Shown here in pieces: positions 23,196-23,664 of a stretch of 23,664 bases of DNA. The position numbers and the translations under genes are program-made. The notes under the pieces were generated by a model. That model searched no databases. It saw nothing but the letters and a program-made list of their open reading frames with translations, and was not told where the DNA came from. The first letter of the stretch is position 1; each line of letters begins with the position of its first letter. Origin of the DNA: UBA11591 sp040220895 (GTDB lineage: Bacteria > Bacteroidota > Bacteroidia > Flavobacteriales_E > Vicingaceae); NCBI GenBank assembly GCA_040220895.1, contig JAVJVY010000021.1, positions 1 through 23,664 of the forward strand. Direction: 5' to 3'.

Positions 23196-23498
23196 CTACT
23201 GCATATCTCCAACTTCGTCGAACAAATCCTTCCAGTCGGGATTCATGGTATCAATGAGGTTTTCTTTGAATGACCGCCGCCATTTTTTTATTCGCTTTTC
23301 ATTCTCAATAGCTTCAATGATTGTATCGAAAAACTGGAAAAACAATAGGTCAGTGCACTTGTACTTGCTCGTAAACACTGAGCCATCCCCAGTCTTATGT
23401 TGATATACTCTTGAGTAGAGGTTACTTGTAACACCTGTATATAGGACGGTTCTGTTTTTGTTTGAGACGATATATACATAACCACCCTTCGTTTTCAT
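23196..23498 (-). CDS. Solo GIY-YIG nuclease-domain protein
   Basis: A 100-aa protein that is essentially one GIY-YIG domain: GGYVYIVSNK (6-15) and LYTGVTSNLYSRVYQHK (19-35) carry the two signature tripeptide positions (YVY, YTG) and R30; the catalytic Glu is probably E67 in IENEKRIKKW. Families of this size are UvrC/Slx1-like and mostly uncharacterised in Bacteroidota. No zinc finger follows, so it is not Slx1 itself. It sits between palindromic repeats (copies A/B on one side, C/D on the other), which suggests a link between the gene and the repeats (inference). Confidence 0.9.
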   Translation of the reverse strand: MKTKGGYVYIVSNKNRTVLYTGVTSNLYSRVYQHKTGDGSVFTSKYKCTDLLFFQFFDTIIEAIENEKRIKKWRRSFKENLIDTMNPDWKDLFDEVGDMQ

Positions 23499-23544
23499 AG
23501 AATTAAAATAAATAGATTTTTGTATTTTTCATATCTAGCCAGAG

Positions 23545-23573
23545 GTCATTCCGGTTTTGGACGCAGGAATGAC
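23545..23573 (+). repeat. Truncated palindromic repeat, copy C
   Basis: gtcattccggttttggacgc followed directly by aggaatgac; only the two ends of the repeat remain, as if the middle were deleted. Confidence 0.65.
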
Positions 23574-23589
23574 GTTCTTTTCCCGTCTC

Positions 23590-23637
23590 GTCATTCCGGT
23601 TTTGGACGAGCGCAGCGATGGACAAAGACCGGAATCT
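23590..23637 (+). repeat. Half palindromic repeat, copy D
   Basis: The first hairpin only, gtcattccggttttgg through gaccggaatc, nearly identical to the left half of copy A. Confidence 0.75.
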
Positions 23638-23664
23638 CAAGGGTTCTATTTAGGCTTCAATTTG

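Noticed and set aside
22991..23212. 73-aa minus-strand open frame
   Set aside because: It runs through the palindromic repeat copy B and overlaps the GIY-YIG end; repeat-derived.

Overview
The window looks like a chromosomal accessory region of a Bacteroidota member, probably Cytophagales-like. This is inferred from gene style (SigZ-type sigma factor next to arsenic genes, cytosolic hybrid kinase, HipA-like/DUF3037 pair, solo GIY-YIG protein) and from the dispersed palindromic repeats. No rRNA, tRNA, CRISPR array, transposase or integrase was seen.

Layout. (1) 1-370: noncoding, with a 142-bp repeat that recurs inverted near 18.1 kb. (2) 371-1615: left half of an arsenic-response locus on the minus strand. 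It holds an ArsR repressor and an ArsC-like reductase with a signal peptide, each preceded by the same 16-bp pseudo-palindrome. (3) 1992-14176: an AT-rich, tightly overlapping minus-strand defence operon. In transcription order: a broken XRE regulator, Vsr endonuclease, C5-cytosine methyltransferase, an 898-aa DrmE-like protein, a NERD-nuclease/SF1-helicase fusion, DrmA helicase and DrmB (DUF1998). This is a class-2-like DISARM island with no DrmC phospholipase D gene; the NERD-helicase sits in the operon instead. (4) 14375-17754: right half of the arsenic locus on the plus strand, GC-richer. It holds a flavoprotein mono-oxygenase, an MFS exporter, a SigZ-like ECF sigma factor and a previously untracked 58-aa protein with four Cys-Cys pairs, closed by a clear terminator. 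An identical two-block motif (12 bp, 10-bp spacer, CGTC) precedes the flavoprotein and the 58-aa gene and is probably the promoter of the encoded sigma factor. (5) 17755-18519: noncoding, with two palindrome-bearing repeat modules. (6) 18520-21386: FIST sensor protein and soluble hybrid histidine kinase. (7) 21565-22723: HipA-like kinase and DUF3037 pair. (8) 22800-23664: MITE-like palindromic repeats around a GIY-YIG protein.

How it works together (inference). The methyltransferase marks self DNA, with Vsr repairing T:G mismatches from deaminated 5-methylcytosine. DrmA/DrmB, the DrmE-like protein and the NERD-helicase would act on unmodified invading DNA. The arsenic genes form two regulons, one under ArsR and one under the ECF sigma factor. 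Cys pairs at the C termini of several products suggest direct thiol-metalloid chemistry. The strongest leads are the unusual DISARM composition, the paired ECF-type promoters, and the Cys-pair mini-protein.
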